From the NCBI GenBank assembly GCA_019359725.1, contig JAHHGR010000036.1, positions 1 to 45,041 on the forward strand: 45,041 nt of DNA, given 5' to 3'. A model generated the notes under the pieces. That model did not search any database. It saw only the letters and a list, made by a program, of their open reading frames with translations, and was not told where the DNA came from. Below are positions 32,708 through 40,699 of this stretch, piece by piece; positions within the stretch are counted from its first letter, which is position 1; every line of letters begins with the position of its first letter. The translations under genes were made by a program, and so were the position numbers. The DNA comes from Aphanocapsa lilacina HA4352-LM1. GTDB lineage: Bacteria; Cyanobacteriota; Cyanobacteriia; Gloeobacterales; Gloeobacteraceae.

Positions 32708-33142
32708 GTGAGAGTTGTTGTCGATGCCAACGTGCTGGTGGGTAGGGCTCTTGGAACAAAAAGCCGCAACATCTTTATTGCACCGAGCCTGGAGTTGTTC
32801 GTGGCTGCCAGGGCTTGGGACGAAGCGTTGCACGAACTTCCAGGCCGCGTGGAGGCCATTGTTCGCCAGGGAAAGCTCAGTAGCGAGCGGGCACAAAGTC
32901 TGGCCAATGGCGCTGTCGAACTGATTACTTCCAAAGCGGTGGTTATCGAAGAAGCGCAATATGTGCTACTTGAAAATGAAGCGCGCAGGCGCGTGCCGGA
33001 TGATCCCGACGCTTGGCCCACAGTGGCGACAGCGTTGCTGCTGGAAGCAGATATCTGGACAGAAGATAGGGACTTTTTTGGCTGTGGAGTGGCTGTTTGG
33101 ACGACGCGAACTCTGTTGATTCAGTGGGGCTCCGTGCTATGA
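32708..33142 (+). CDS. PIN-domain toxin (VapC-like ribonuclease)
   Basis: 144 residues from a GTG at 32708, one base after the antitoxin stop. The first strand RVVVDANVLVG carries the first catalytic Asp; the C-terminal half has DDPDAWPTVATALLLEADIW followed by TEDRDFFG, giving the remaining acidic residues of the PIN site. Its product should be a Mg2+-dependent ribonuclease held in check by the antitoxin. The 3' end overlaps the convergent hupE 3' end by 6 bp. Confidence 0.8.
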   Translation: MRVVVDANVLVGRALGTKSRNIFIAPSLELFVAARAWDEALHELPGRVEAIVRQGKLSSERAQSLANGAVELITSKAVVIEEAQYVLLENEARRRVPDDPDAWPTVATALLLEADIWTEDRDFFGCGVAVWTTRTLLIQWGSVL

Positions 33143-34279
33143 AGCGAGCAATTGCCAATCGAACAAACGCTCGGCAAGCCAGACAGCGGCGATCCCGGCG
33201 ACGGCCACCGAGCCGCCCGTGAAGACGACGCGCCGGTAGAACCAGGAGTCGCGCAGCCAGAAGGCGATGGGCAAGAAAACGGCGACAATGGCGAGCTGGC
33301 CGACTTCCACACCCAGGTTGAAGCCCAAAAGCGACAGCACCAGGTTTTCTTTGGCTAGGCCCAAATCGGCCATGACGCTCGCAAAGCCGAAGCCGTGGAT
33401 GAGGCCGAAGCCGAAGGCAATTGCCCAGCGGCGGTTCTCAACGATGGGAAAGAGGTTGTTGAGAGCCGCCAGAATCACCGAGGCGGCAATCGCCGATTCG
33501 ACCCAGCGCGAGGGTAACTCGACCACCCCCAGCGCGGCGAGACCCAGGGTGATCGAGTGGGCAACGGTGAAGGCGGTGACCACCTTGACGACGTTGAGAA
33601 ATACTTCGCGAAATTCCCCAAGCGTCTTCCAGCGGCCGTCCTTACGCACAAACAGCGCCGGCAGCAACAGCGTCAACAAAAACAAAATGTGATCGAAGCC
33701 GATCCAGATGTGCCAGACGCCCTCGCGCACGAAGTCAAAAAACTGCACCCACGGGGCGGAACGCACCTCCAACCGCTGCGAACGGCTATCGGGGCCGAGG
33801 ATGGCGGTGCGCACGGGACCGCCATCCTCGGCTTGCAACTGCAGCAAGCCGCGGTGCTGGGGATCAAGGTCAAAAAAGAGGTTGTAATCGACTGAGAGGG
33901 CCACCGGCGGACGACCGCAATCGGCTGCGAAGCGCAGCACGGCGTAGGCGCCGTCGCTGTGGCGGTCGATGAGCAGGGCATGCAAGTTGGGGGGGCAGGA
34001 GTTGCCGTCGGCCGCCAGCTTCAGCCGGGCAAGGGCGTAATCGGCAATTTGGGCCTGGCGGGAGCGCACCTCGCCCCAGGTGATGGCGCCGTCGTCGTCG
34101 CCGTCGAGGCCGATGGCGTAATCGAGGTCACGCAGGGCGATGTCCCACTGGCCCTCGACGCGCTCGTCGGCAAGCTTTAAATTCAGGTAGCTGTCGCTGG
34201 GTTTATGGGCAAAGGCGGGCTGGGCCACAGCGACGCACGCCCACAAACATAGCCATCCCCAGAGCGGGACTTTGCTCAT
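33137..34279 (-). CDS. HupE/UreJ-family membrane protein with N-terminal periplasmic domain
   Basis: 380 residues. Signal peptide about 1-24 (AFAH, leaving an N-terminal His as in metal-binding proteins), then a periplasmic domain of about 160 residues with an EF-hand-like loop (DGDDDGAITWGEV). The membrane half has six to seven spans with the family motifs WIGFDHILFLLTLLLPA, AHSITL, LIHGFGFA and NLGVEVGQL. Classical HupE/UreJ proteins are implicated in nickel or cobalt uptake; this long form (HupE/UreJ_2) is of unknown substrate. Its ATG overlaps the TPR gene's stop by 4 bp, so both are in one operon with DUF4331. Confidence 0.85.
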   Translation of the reverse strand: MSKVPLWGWLCLWACVAVAQPAFAHKPSDSYLNLKLADERVEGQWDIALRDLDYAIGLDGDDDGAITWGEVRSRQAQIADYALARLKLAADGNSCPPNLHALLIDRHSDGAYAVLRFAADCGRPPVALSVDYNLFFDLDPQHRGLLQLQAEDGGPVRTAILGPDSRSQRLEVRSAPWVQFFDFVREGVWHIWIGFDHILFLLTLLLPALFVRKDGRWKTLGEFREVFLNVVKVVTAFTVAHSITLGLAALGVVELPSRWVESAIAASVILAALNNLFPIVENRRWAIAFGFGLIHGFGFASVMADLGLAKENLVLSLLGFNLGVEVGQLAIVAVFLPIAFWLRDSWFYRRVVFTGGSVAVAGIAAVWLAERLFDWQLLAS

Positions 34280-35457
34280 GCTTTTGCTCCCAGTTCCTGC
34301 ATCAGGGCGTTCACCCGGCGATCCTCCAGGCGGCTTTGTTTGAGCCAGTCGATGGCCGGGCGGGCGGCAGCGGCGTCGCCGCTCGCTTGGGCCGCTTCGA
34401 GCACAATGCGGGCGTCTGCCGGTTCGCGCTGGGTCTGCCAGTTGGCCAGAGCCAGTTTGAGGGCCGCGCCCGGCTGCTCCAGCAGTTCCAAAGTAAAGCG
34501 CGCTTCCTCGCGGCGGTGAACTGCCTCGTCGCCGCGCCGGCGGCTCGCTGCAAAGCGAGCCGCCAGTTCTGTGCGGTGGACGGCCGATTGCGCCAGGCCC
34601 AAACGCTGCTCGGCGATGGCAAGCCGAAGCAACGGTCCGTCGGCGCGGGCACGGCCCTTGAGCAGTTCTACGACTTCGCGCGGACGCTTTTCATCGAGCA
34701 AAAAGTCGGCGTAGGCCCCCAGCAGGTAGCTGTCGGGACTAACGGCCATCGCTGCTCGAAAGTGCTTTTCGGCTTTTTGGGGATCGCCCTGGCGGTGGGC
34801 TATCTCCGCGAGCAATGTCTGAGCCCAGAGCTTTTCGCCCGCCGAGGCGTCGGTGCGTGCGGTGATGACCCGCTCCAACAGCGCGTAGCTGGTAGCTGCC
34901 TGGCCGTTCAGGCTCGCCACACCGCTCAAACAGGTGATCCCCGCCAGTTGAGAAGAAAACTGCATCACCGGCACGCAGCTTTTGCGTGCCTCAGCGTACT
35001 CGCCTCTGACTTGCTGCACCAAGGCCCGGGTCACCCACGCCTGGGGATCGCGCGGGTTGGCGGCGAGAGCAAGTTTCAAGTCGGCCAGAGCGCCTTCGAA
35101 GTCGTGATCGGCCTGGCGGAGGGTGGCGCGCATCACCAGCACCGGCGCGGGAGGCTTGGGTTGCTCCCACCAAGGGGCGAGGGCCGCCTGGGCGTAGCCG
35201 TTGTAGCGCGGGTCGGCCTCGATGCGCCCGCGCTCGATGTAGCGGCGGGCCAGCTGCAAGGCTAAAGCCAGATCCTGGGGCTGGCGGGCAAGGCGGGTGC
35301 GCAGTTCGCGCAAGGCGCGCGCTTCGGGATCGGCCGGACGCACGCGCACGCGCTCAAGCACCTCGCTGTCACTTTTGGGAGTAAATGGAGTCGCCTCAGC
35401 GGCGATAGACCAACCGAACAGCAGGCCCACAGCGCAGAGCCAGGGTAGAAGTTGCAT
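34276..35457 (-). CDS. Exported TPR-repeat protein
   Basis: 393 residues from the ATG at 35457; the upstream part of the frame crosses a hairpin and is rejected. Signal peptide about 1-22 (AAEA). The rest is a run of TPR-like helical pairs such as DFEGALADLKLALAANPRDP, GDPQKAEKHFRAAMAVSPDS and PREVVELLKGRARADGPLLR. It is expected to act as a periplasmic interaction scaffold. It lies between DUF4331 and HupE, which suggests that it links the two. No ribosome-binding site is visible before the ATG. Confidence 0.8.
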   Translation of the reverse strand: MQLLPWLCAVGLLFGWSIAAEATPFTPKSDSEVLERVRVRPADPEARALRELRTRLARQPQDLALALQLARRYIERGRIEADPRYNGYAQAALAPWWEQPKPPAPVLVMRATLRQADHDFEGALADLKLALAANPRDPQAWVTRALVQQVRGEYAEARKSCVPVMQFSSQLAGITCLSGVASLNGQAATSYALLERVITARTDASAGEKLWAQTLLAEIAHRQGDPQKAEKHFRAAMAVSPDSYLLGAYADFLLDEKRPREVVELLKGRARADGPLLRLAIAEQRLGLAQSAVHRTELAARFAASRRRGDEAVHRREEARFTLELLEQPGAALKLALANWQTQREPADARIVLEAAQASGDAAAARPAIDWLKQSRLEDRRVNALMQELGAKA

Positions 35458-35469
35458 GGCGATAGAAGT

Positions 35470-35518
35470 GAAAAGAAAAGGCGGCGGCGCGGTTGTGGAC
35501 CTGTAGCGCGCCGCCGCC
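35470..35518 (-). terminator. Strong hairpin terminator/attenuator between DUF4331 and TPR genes
   Basis: GGCGGCGGCGCG (35480-35491) and CGCGCCGCCGCC (35507-35518) form a perfect 12-bp GC stem with a 15-nt loop. On the minus strand it is followed by TTTTCTTTTC. It lies 4 bp past the DUF4331 stop and before the TPR start, so it should cut most transcription and make DUF4331 more abundant than the TPR and HupE proteins. Confidence 0.8.
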
Positions 35519-35522
35519 GGAC

Positions 35523-36956
35523 TCACGGGGTGTTGTTCGGCGAACCGGCGATGGGGGTGCGCAGATACGGGAACTTCGTGTCGTAGAAGCTCGCGTCGTG
35601 GAAAGCGCCGTCGGTAAAGGGAAGCGTGCCGGAAGGGGCCTGATCCGCCGGCAACAGCACGCCCATCACCGCCCGCAGCGTGATGTCCACGGCGTCGTCG
35701 CCGGGGCGACGTCCGTTGGGATAACCCGCCAGGTCACCGCCGACCACCCCCAGGTTGTTCTGCATGTCCGCCGGGGTGGGCGGGATGCTGGTGTTGAGGC
35801 GCATCAATTCGGCGGGGATGACGCTCTTGGGCTTATTGAGGCCGTCCACGCCGGTGAGAAACACCGAAACGAGGTCGTTGCGCGGGAATACGGTGGGGGC
35901 TGCGGTGCCGAAGAGCAGTTCCAGAACGGCGGAAAGGGTTGGGTTGGTCACGTAGTCTGCGAACTGGGCGTCGCTCTGGGGAAGGCTGCTGTTGAAGGTG
36001 TTCTTGTCCTTGACGCCGATCACCAGTTCGTTGACCAGGGGATTGGCCAGGCGCGACTGCTGCACGAAGGGACCGGTTTCGATGGACGGGTTGGTATAGG
36101 TGCCCTTCGGGTTGAGGACGCGGTTGGCCGGGGCGCTCGAACTGGTCCAGCCGCCGATGACCGGGTCGCCCTTGGCTGTGAGGCAACTGGTGGGTACTTC
36201 AAGAATCAGCGAAGTGATGTTCTTGTCGGCCAGGTCGTCCGCCTCGACGTTCACCGGACCGAGGGGGTTGGTGATGTTGACTAGATCGAAGATTTCCCCC
36301 AGGTTGACCACGAACGGATCTTTGCGCTGGCCGACGAACATGCGGCCGTTGGTGGAGCAGCTGGGAATTTTGATGTCGTAGATGTAGCTATTGGCATACG
36401 CGGCGTAGTCGGGGAAGGACTTGTTGCCGATGTTGTCGGCGGGCTTGGTGAAGGTGGCGCGCCTGGTTTTGGCATCGGTCACCTTCTCGACTTTGCCGTT
36501 GCGCCAATGCTCGACGGTGTAAGTCTCGACGACGTTGAGGTTGGCGGTGTTGCCGACCGTGGTCGGGCCGATGTTCACGAAGGGAACGGAGATTTGCTTG
36601 CCGGCGATGTTGAGGGCGATGTCGTTGAGGGTGTTTTTAAAATTGAACCGAAAGCGAACATCGATTTTGGCGTCGCCGTCGTTGTCGATGTTGATGTCGT
36701 AGCGGGCCTTCGGATCGAGGGTGAAGTAGTTCGGACCGCCGTAGGGATCTTGGAGCGGCAGGTAATTGGCGATCAGCGTGACGAAGCCCGTGCGGCCCGT
36801 TTCATAGCTGTTGAACAGATAAAAATCGGTGCCGTCCAGCTTCGGATGCTGGGTGATAAAGGGCGCTTCGCGGTGGCTCGATGCGAACGCCGCCGGGGCG
36901 CCCAGACCGGCCAGCAGTCCAAGCGCGAGCGCGCAGTGGGTCGAATGAAACTTCAT
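35523..36956 (-). CDS. Exported DUF4331 protein
   Basis: 477 residues from the ATG at 36956, preceded by GGAGGAG. Signal peptide about 1-25 (AFAS), followed directly by SHREAPFITQHPKLDGTDFYLF, the hallmark of DUF4331 proteins: an N-terminal Ser-His-Arg-Glu and a D-x-T-D-x-Y site. The DINIDNDGDAKIDVRFRF strand resembles a calcium loop. Later blocks (LVSVFLTGVDGLNKP, RRPGDDAVDITLRAVMGVLL) complete the family. Function is unknown. Placement before TPR and HupE genes suggests an envelope metal-related system. Confidence 0.88.
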   Translation of the reverse strand: MKFHSTHCALALGLLAGLGAPAAFASSHREAPFITQHPKLDGTDFYLFNSYETGRTGFVTLIANYLPLQDPYGGPNYFTLDPKARYDINIDNDGDAKIDVRFRFNFKNTLNDIALNIAGKQISVPFVNIGPTTVGNTANLNVVETYTVEHWRNGKVEKVTDAKTRRATFTKPADNIGNKSFPDYAAYANSYIYDIKIPSCSTNGRMFVGQRKDPFVVNLGEIFDLVNITNPLGPVNVEADDLADKNITSLILEVPTSCLTAKGDPVIGGWTSSSAPANRVLNPKGTYTNPSIETGPFVQQSRLANPLVNELVIGVKDKNTFNSSLPQSDAQFADYVTNPTLSAVLELLFGTAAPTVFPRNDLVSVFLTGVDGLNKPKSVIPAELMRLNTSIPPTPADMQNNLGVVGGDLAGYPNGRRPGDDAVDITLRAVMGVLLPADQAPSGTLPFTDGAFHDASFYDTKFPYLRTPIAGSPNNTP

Positions 36957-37100
36957 CGTGCTCCTCCATGAGCAAGCAGGCAGTAGGAAACCAAGCTGTG
37001 AATCGTCCGGAAGGACTTTATGTTGCCCGTCGTCTGGGAGCATCCTCCCCCGGGGGCATCCCTCACTGCCAGCCCAGAAACTGTTCACTTTCTGCTCAAA

Positions 37101-37131
37101 AAGTGGGCCGCCCCATTTGGTGGGACGGCCC
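37101..37131 (-). terminator. Rho-independent terminator after the BlaR1-like gene
   Basis: GGGCCG (37105-37110) and CGGCCC (37126-37131) extended by CCC/GGG form a stem of about nine pairs with one mismatch and a short loop. On the minus strand it is followed by ACTTTTTG, just past the stop at 37156. It separates the BlaI/BlaR unit from DUF4331. Confidence 0.7.
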
Positions 37132-37155
37132 GCCGCGCATGGCTGGTCACGGATT

Positions 37156-39111
37156 CTACGGAACGGCGGGTTCGGGCGGTTCCGGAGGGGTGGGGGCTGT
37201 GACCGACACGTCCGGTACGCGCACATCGATGTCGATATCGCCGAAGCGGCTGTCGCCCATGCCCAGGGCGCGGATCGCCTCCTGGCGCATCTTGGCGTCG
37301 GGGTCGCTTTTGGCGATGCTCACCAGTTTTTGGGCCGCCTGGGGGCTGTCGCTTCTGACCAGGCTGCGCAGGATGGCCCGCCGGGTCGCCTCGTCGCGGC
37401 TGCCGTCGTAAAGGCCCACCAGCGTCTGCACGCTCGCCTCGCCGCGGATGCGGCCGATGGCGCGGATCGCCTCTTGGCGCACCTCGGGGTTGGCGTCGCT
37501 TCTGGCGATATCGCCCAGCACCGAGAGCCGCTCGCTGTCGGAGAGGGCCGGTTTGCGCGCGGGCCGCAAGCTGCCGCCGCTGCGGGTACTCCCGCTGTCC
37601 GCCGTCGGCAGGGCGGCTTTGATCGCCCGCAGCACTTCGTCTTTGGCCTGAAGGGCGAGATCTTTTTGCTGCATCGCGGCATCGACGCTCCGGTCGATAA
37701 GCGGTTGGAGGTTTTTGAGATCGTCGCGCAGCTGCCGGCCGTCGAAGATCACCTGCTTGCCGGTGCCGTCATCGACGGTGAGCACCGGCAAATCCGGCGG
37801 CACGTCGGGAAGTTTCGGCGCCTGGGCCAGCACACTGCGGCGTACAGGAGCCGGGGCTTTGGGCGGCGGGGCGGCGGCGGGGGCGGCCTGGGGCCGGGTC
37901 GCCGGTACCGGTGCCACGGCCGGAATCGGTGGCTTCGGTGCTGCTGCCCGCCGCGCCGGGGCGGGGGCCACCTGGGGCTGAAGTTTGGGCGCGCTCGGGG
38001 TTTCAGCCTGGGCGTCGGGCTCCCCGGCCAGGGCGATCACCGGCTGGGAGCCGAGGGCGGTGGCGGCCGCAAGGATCGTGACGGTCGCCGCGAGGGACGC
38101 ACCCGATAGACGCGGATTGGAGGGGCGGCGCTCGTCGAGGAGCAACACCACCCGCTCGCGAATCTGACCGGCGATGGCGAGGGTGCCGGTGGCCGGACGC
38201 GGCGGGGCCGCCACCAGTTCCAGCAGCCGGGTGAGGCAGCGCGCGTAGGGGCGCGGCCGGCCGGTCACCGAAACCACCCAGTCGTCGCAGGCAATTTCGC
38301 GCTCGGTATCCAGCGCGCGGCCAATCCACCACACGGCCGGGTGAAAAAAGAAAATCGCTTCGAGTGTCTTCTGGACCAGGTTGGTCCAGTCGTCCCAGCG
38401 GCGCAGGTGCGCCAGTTCGTGCAGACCCACCTGGTCGAATTCGGCCTCGGTAAGCTGATGGCCAAGGGCCGTCGGGATCAAAATCACCGGGTCGAGCAGT
38501 CCCACGGCCACCGGCAAGCGCAAATCCGGGTGGCTCGCCAGGCGGACCCGGCGATCGGTCAGGCAGGCGCGCCGCCATTCGGCAAGCCGGGCCTGGTAGG
38601 CCGCATCGAAGGGACGGCTGGTGGCCTTCAGTTTCTGCAGATACCCGTAACTCGCGGCCACCCGCGCCACGCGCACCGCCGCCACCAAAAGCCATACCGC
38701 ACAGAGCACCAACGGCCAAAGGCCGCCGGGCAGCGACCACTCCGGCCAGCTGATCCCAGCGGGCGCCGCCGCCGGGAGGACTGCCGCCGTCTGCCGGTAA
38801 GCCGCCGGGCGCGGGGCCCGCACGATCACCTCAGGCAGGTCGTAAACCGGCGCGTTCGAAAACACTTCGACCTCCACGGGCACTTCCGGCACCGACGGGG
38901 AAGTACCGGTCGGCTGCGACCACGGCAGCCACAGCACCGCCACCAGCGTCACCCACCAGATCACATAGCGCGTGGTGGCGTTGGTGCTGCGCCTCAGGGC
39001 GCGCAACAGACACCAGACCATCGCCACAAGCAATGCCCCCTGCCACAGGCCGTTGAGCCACCCTTCCACCACCTCGCGCGCCAGCGGCAATAGCGCATCA
39101 ACGCTGTTCAT
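37156..39111 (-). CDS. M56 (BlaR1-like) membrane metalloprotease with C-terminal HEAT repeats
   Basis: 651 residues. Membrane spans lie at about 21-40, 48-64, 130-150 and 340-360. The zinc-protease site is HELAH (231-235) with EREIACDD (270-277), as in BlaR1/MecR1. In place of the penicillin-binding sensor domain there is an Ala/Pro-rich linker (about 370-450), then a short helical region, then three to four HEAT-like repeats (about 545-630; EVRQEAIRAIGRI and KMRQEAIRALGMG). It should sense an unknown envelope signal and inactivate the BlaI-type repressor. It overlaps that gene by 14 bp. Confidence 0.85.
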   Translation of the reverse strand: MNSVDALLPLAREVVEGWLNGLWQGALLVAMVWCLLRALRRSTNATTRYVIWWVTLVAVLWLPWSQPTGTSPSVPEVPVEVEVFSNAPVYDLPEVIVRAPRPAAYRQTAAVLPAAAPAGISWPEWSLPGGLWPLVLCAVWLLVAAVRVARVAASYGYLQKLKATSRPFDAAYQARLAEWRRACLTDRRVRLASHPDLRLPVAVGLLDPVILIPTALGHQLTEAEFDQVGLHELAHLRRWDDWTNLVQKTLEAIFFFHPAVWWIGRALDTEREIACDDWVVSVTGRPRPYARCLTRLLELVAAPPRPATGTLAIAGQIRERVVLLLDERRPSNPRLSGASLAATVTILAAATALGSQPVIALAGEPDAQAETPSAPKLQPQVAPAPARRAAAPKPPIPAVAPVPATRPQAAPAAAPPPKAPAPVRRSVLAQAPKLPDVPPDLPVLTVDDGTGKQVIFDGRQLRDDLKNLQPLIDRSVDAAMQQKDLALQAKDEVLRAIKAALPTADSGSTRSGGSLRPARKPALSDSERLSVLGDIARSDANPEVRQEAIRAIGRIRGEASVQTLVGLYDGSRDEATRRAILRSLVRSDSPQAAQKLVSIAKSDPDAKMRQEAIRALGMGDSRFGDIDIDVRVPDVSVTAPTPPEPPEPAVP

Positions 39112-39499
39112 GGTCCTCTCCCGGATCGTTTTGCTGGATCATCGTGCGCAGGCGCTCCAGTTCGGCGGCGTCGATGTCCTCGTGTTCGAGAATGTTGAGC
39201 ATCAACAACTCCGGCGAATTGTTAAAAAACCGGCTCAGCACAAATTCCACCGCGCTGCGGCGCGCCTGGTTGCGGTCGACGAGTGGACAGTACACAAAGG
39301 CCCGGCCCTCCTCGGTGTGGCGGACATAACCTTTTTGCTCGAGGATGCGCAGGGTGGTCAACACCGTGCTGTAGGCGAGCGACAACCGCTTGGGCAACGC
39401 CTCGACCACCTCCGCCACGGTGGCTGAGCCCCGCTGCCAGAGAATCTCCATCAGGCGCAACTCCGATTCGGTCAAGGTCGGCGATCGCTTCCTGGCCAC
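39098..39499 (-). CDS. BlaI/MecI-family transcriptional repressor
   Basis: About 133 residues using the GTG at 39499, which has GGGAGG eight bases upstream; a GTG at 39514 is the alternative. The winged helix is evident: LTESELRLMEILWQRGSATV, VVEALPKRLSLAYSTVLTTL and LRILEQKGYVRHTEEGRAF. The C-terminal helical part (SAVEFVLSRFFNNSPELLML) is the dimerisation region cleaved in BlaI. It should repress its own operon and possibly the divergent genes. Confidence 0.9.
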   Translation of the reverse strand: MARKRSPTLTESELRLMEILWQRGSATVAEVVEALPKRLSLAYSTVLTTLRILEQKGYVRHTEEGRAFVYCPLVDRNQARRSAVEFVLSRFFNNSPELLMLNILEHEDIDAAELERLRTMIQQNDPGEDHEQR

Positions 39500-39543
39500 A
39501 AGGGTGCCTCCCACTACTAATGAATTCGTTGACTCCTGCCGTC

Positions 39544-39591
39544 AGCCTACCGGAGCCCACTGGACCCTGTCAACTAAATAATTAATAGTTG
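39544..39591 (-). promoter_or_regulatory. Candidate blaI promoter and operator
   Basis: On the minus strand TTGACA (39573-39568) and TAGGCT (39549-39544), spaced 18 bp, form a plausible promoter. The -35 overlaps a palindrome CAACTA-N9-TAGTTG (39571-39591) in an AT-rich stretch that stands out from the GC-rich surroundings. BlaI-type repressors bind dyad sites in such positions. It could also influence the divergent gene at 39716. Confidence 0.5.
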
Positions 39592-39715
39592 AAACAAATC
39601 GGCGGCGGCGCCCATCCCCATAGACTGCACCGCCGCCCGCGGCGCCGGGGTAGGCGGCTTTATCGCCGATGGCCAATGCGCTATGCTACGTGCGAACAGG
39701 AGAGACGCCGCCCCC

Positions 39716-40699
39716 ATGGATGTTCAATCGCCCGGTACCTATTCTCGCCGCCAGCGCCACGTGCCGATGGAGGCGTGTCTGACGCGGCAGGCCGCTCCCG
39801 CCGCCTGCCCGGACCACAGGCGGCCCTATCGTCCGAATCTGCCCGGCAGACGGCCCGCGACCATTTGGGGATTGCGCCTGAGCGTGCTTTTGGCCACCGC
39901 TGCCGGGGGCATGGGCACCGGCGCCGGGGTGATGGCGCTGCTGTTGCCCGCCACCGAGGGCCAACCGGTGGAGCAAGCCGAGGCGTTGCCTGCGATCGAA
40001 CCGATTGCGCCGCGACCGGAGGTGCTCATCCCGACCACCGATCCCGCCACGATCGTGGCTGCGGTGCTGAGCCGAGGGGGTCGCAGCGACCCGTTCGCCC
40101 CGCCCCCGGCCGTGCTGCCGGTGGCCGACGCTCCCGCCCCGGATCCGTTCGCGATACCCGCCGCGGTGCCCATGGCGCCGGCGACCGCCCGGGCGGACGC
40201 TACCACCCGCGTCCTGCCGCCGCCCGCTCTGATGCGCCGCTTGCTGCCCCCCGCGGCCCTGGCCACCCGCATCGCCGCCTTTGATCTCCGGCCGGCGCTC
40301 ACCGAGCTGCCGCCCGCTCCGGTGGCCCCGCCGGTCGAACCGGCGCCGCCCACAGCCCCATCTGTTTCTGTTGAAACGCCCGCCGCCGTAGGCGGACCCG
40401 CAATCGCCGCCGCTCCTGCGGCGGGCGAGCCGAATCTTTCTGCGCTGCGCGTCGAGCCGGCTGTGCCGCCCGGCTCGCTCGTAGCTGCCGCGGCCGAGCC
40501 GATGACGCCTTTGCAACTGATGGGCACGGCTCTTTCCGGCGAGCGGCGCATCGCCCTGATTCGTTCGGGCGATCCGGCTTCGACCCTGGCGGTTTCGGAG
40601 GGCGATACCGTTGCCGGCTGGTTCGTCCGGACCATCGCTGAAGATCAGGTCGTCGTGGTGCAAAACGACCGGCAGCAGATTTTGAAAGTCGGCAACTGA
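39716..40699 (+). CDS. PilP/GspC-like inner-membrane protein with a proline-rich linker
   Basis: 327 residues from the ATG at 39716, with AGGAGAG about 12 bases upstream. A basic N-terminal region is followed by one membrane span (about 52-77, LRLSVLLATAAGGMGTGAGV), a long Ala/Pro-rich stretch with GRSDPFAPPP, and a C-terminal beta domain beginning LQLMGTALSGERRIALIRSG. The RSDPF motif and the small C-terminal domain with LAVSEGDTVAGWFV resemble PilP or GspC homology regions of pilus or secretion machinery. The assignment is by pattern only. The stop overlaps the next start by 1 bp. Confidence 0.55.
   Translation: MDVQSPGTYSRRQRHVPMEACLTRQAAPAACPDHRRPYRPNLPGRRPATIWGLRLSVLLATAAGGMGTGAGVMALLLPATEGQPVEQAEALPAIEPIAPRPEVLIPTTDPATIVAAVLSRGGRSDPFAPPPAVLPVADAPAPDPFAIPAAVPMAPATARADATTRVLPPPALMRRLLPPAALATRIAAFDLRPALTELPPAPVAPPVEPAPPTAPSVSVETPAAVGGPAIAAAPAAGEPNLSALRVEPAVPPGSLVAAAAEPMTPLQLMGTALSGERRIALIRSGDPASTLAVSEGDTVAGWFVRTIAEDQVVVVQNDRQQILKVGN

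Noticed and set aside
39479..39490. GCGATCGC octamers (also near 17826 and 29976) as HIP1 repeats
   Set aside because: Only a few copies are seen in 45 kb, far below the density of genomes where HIP1 is abundant; likely chance in GC-rich DNA.
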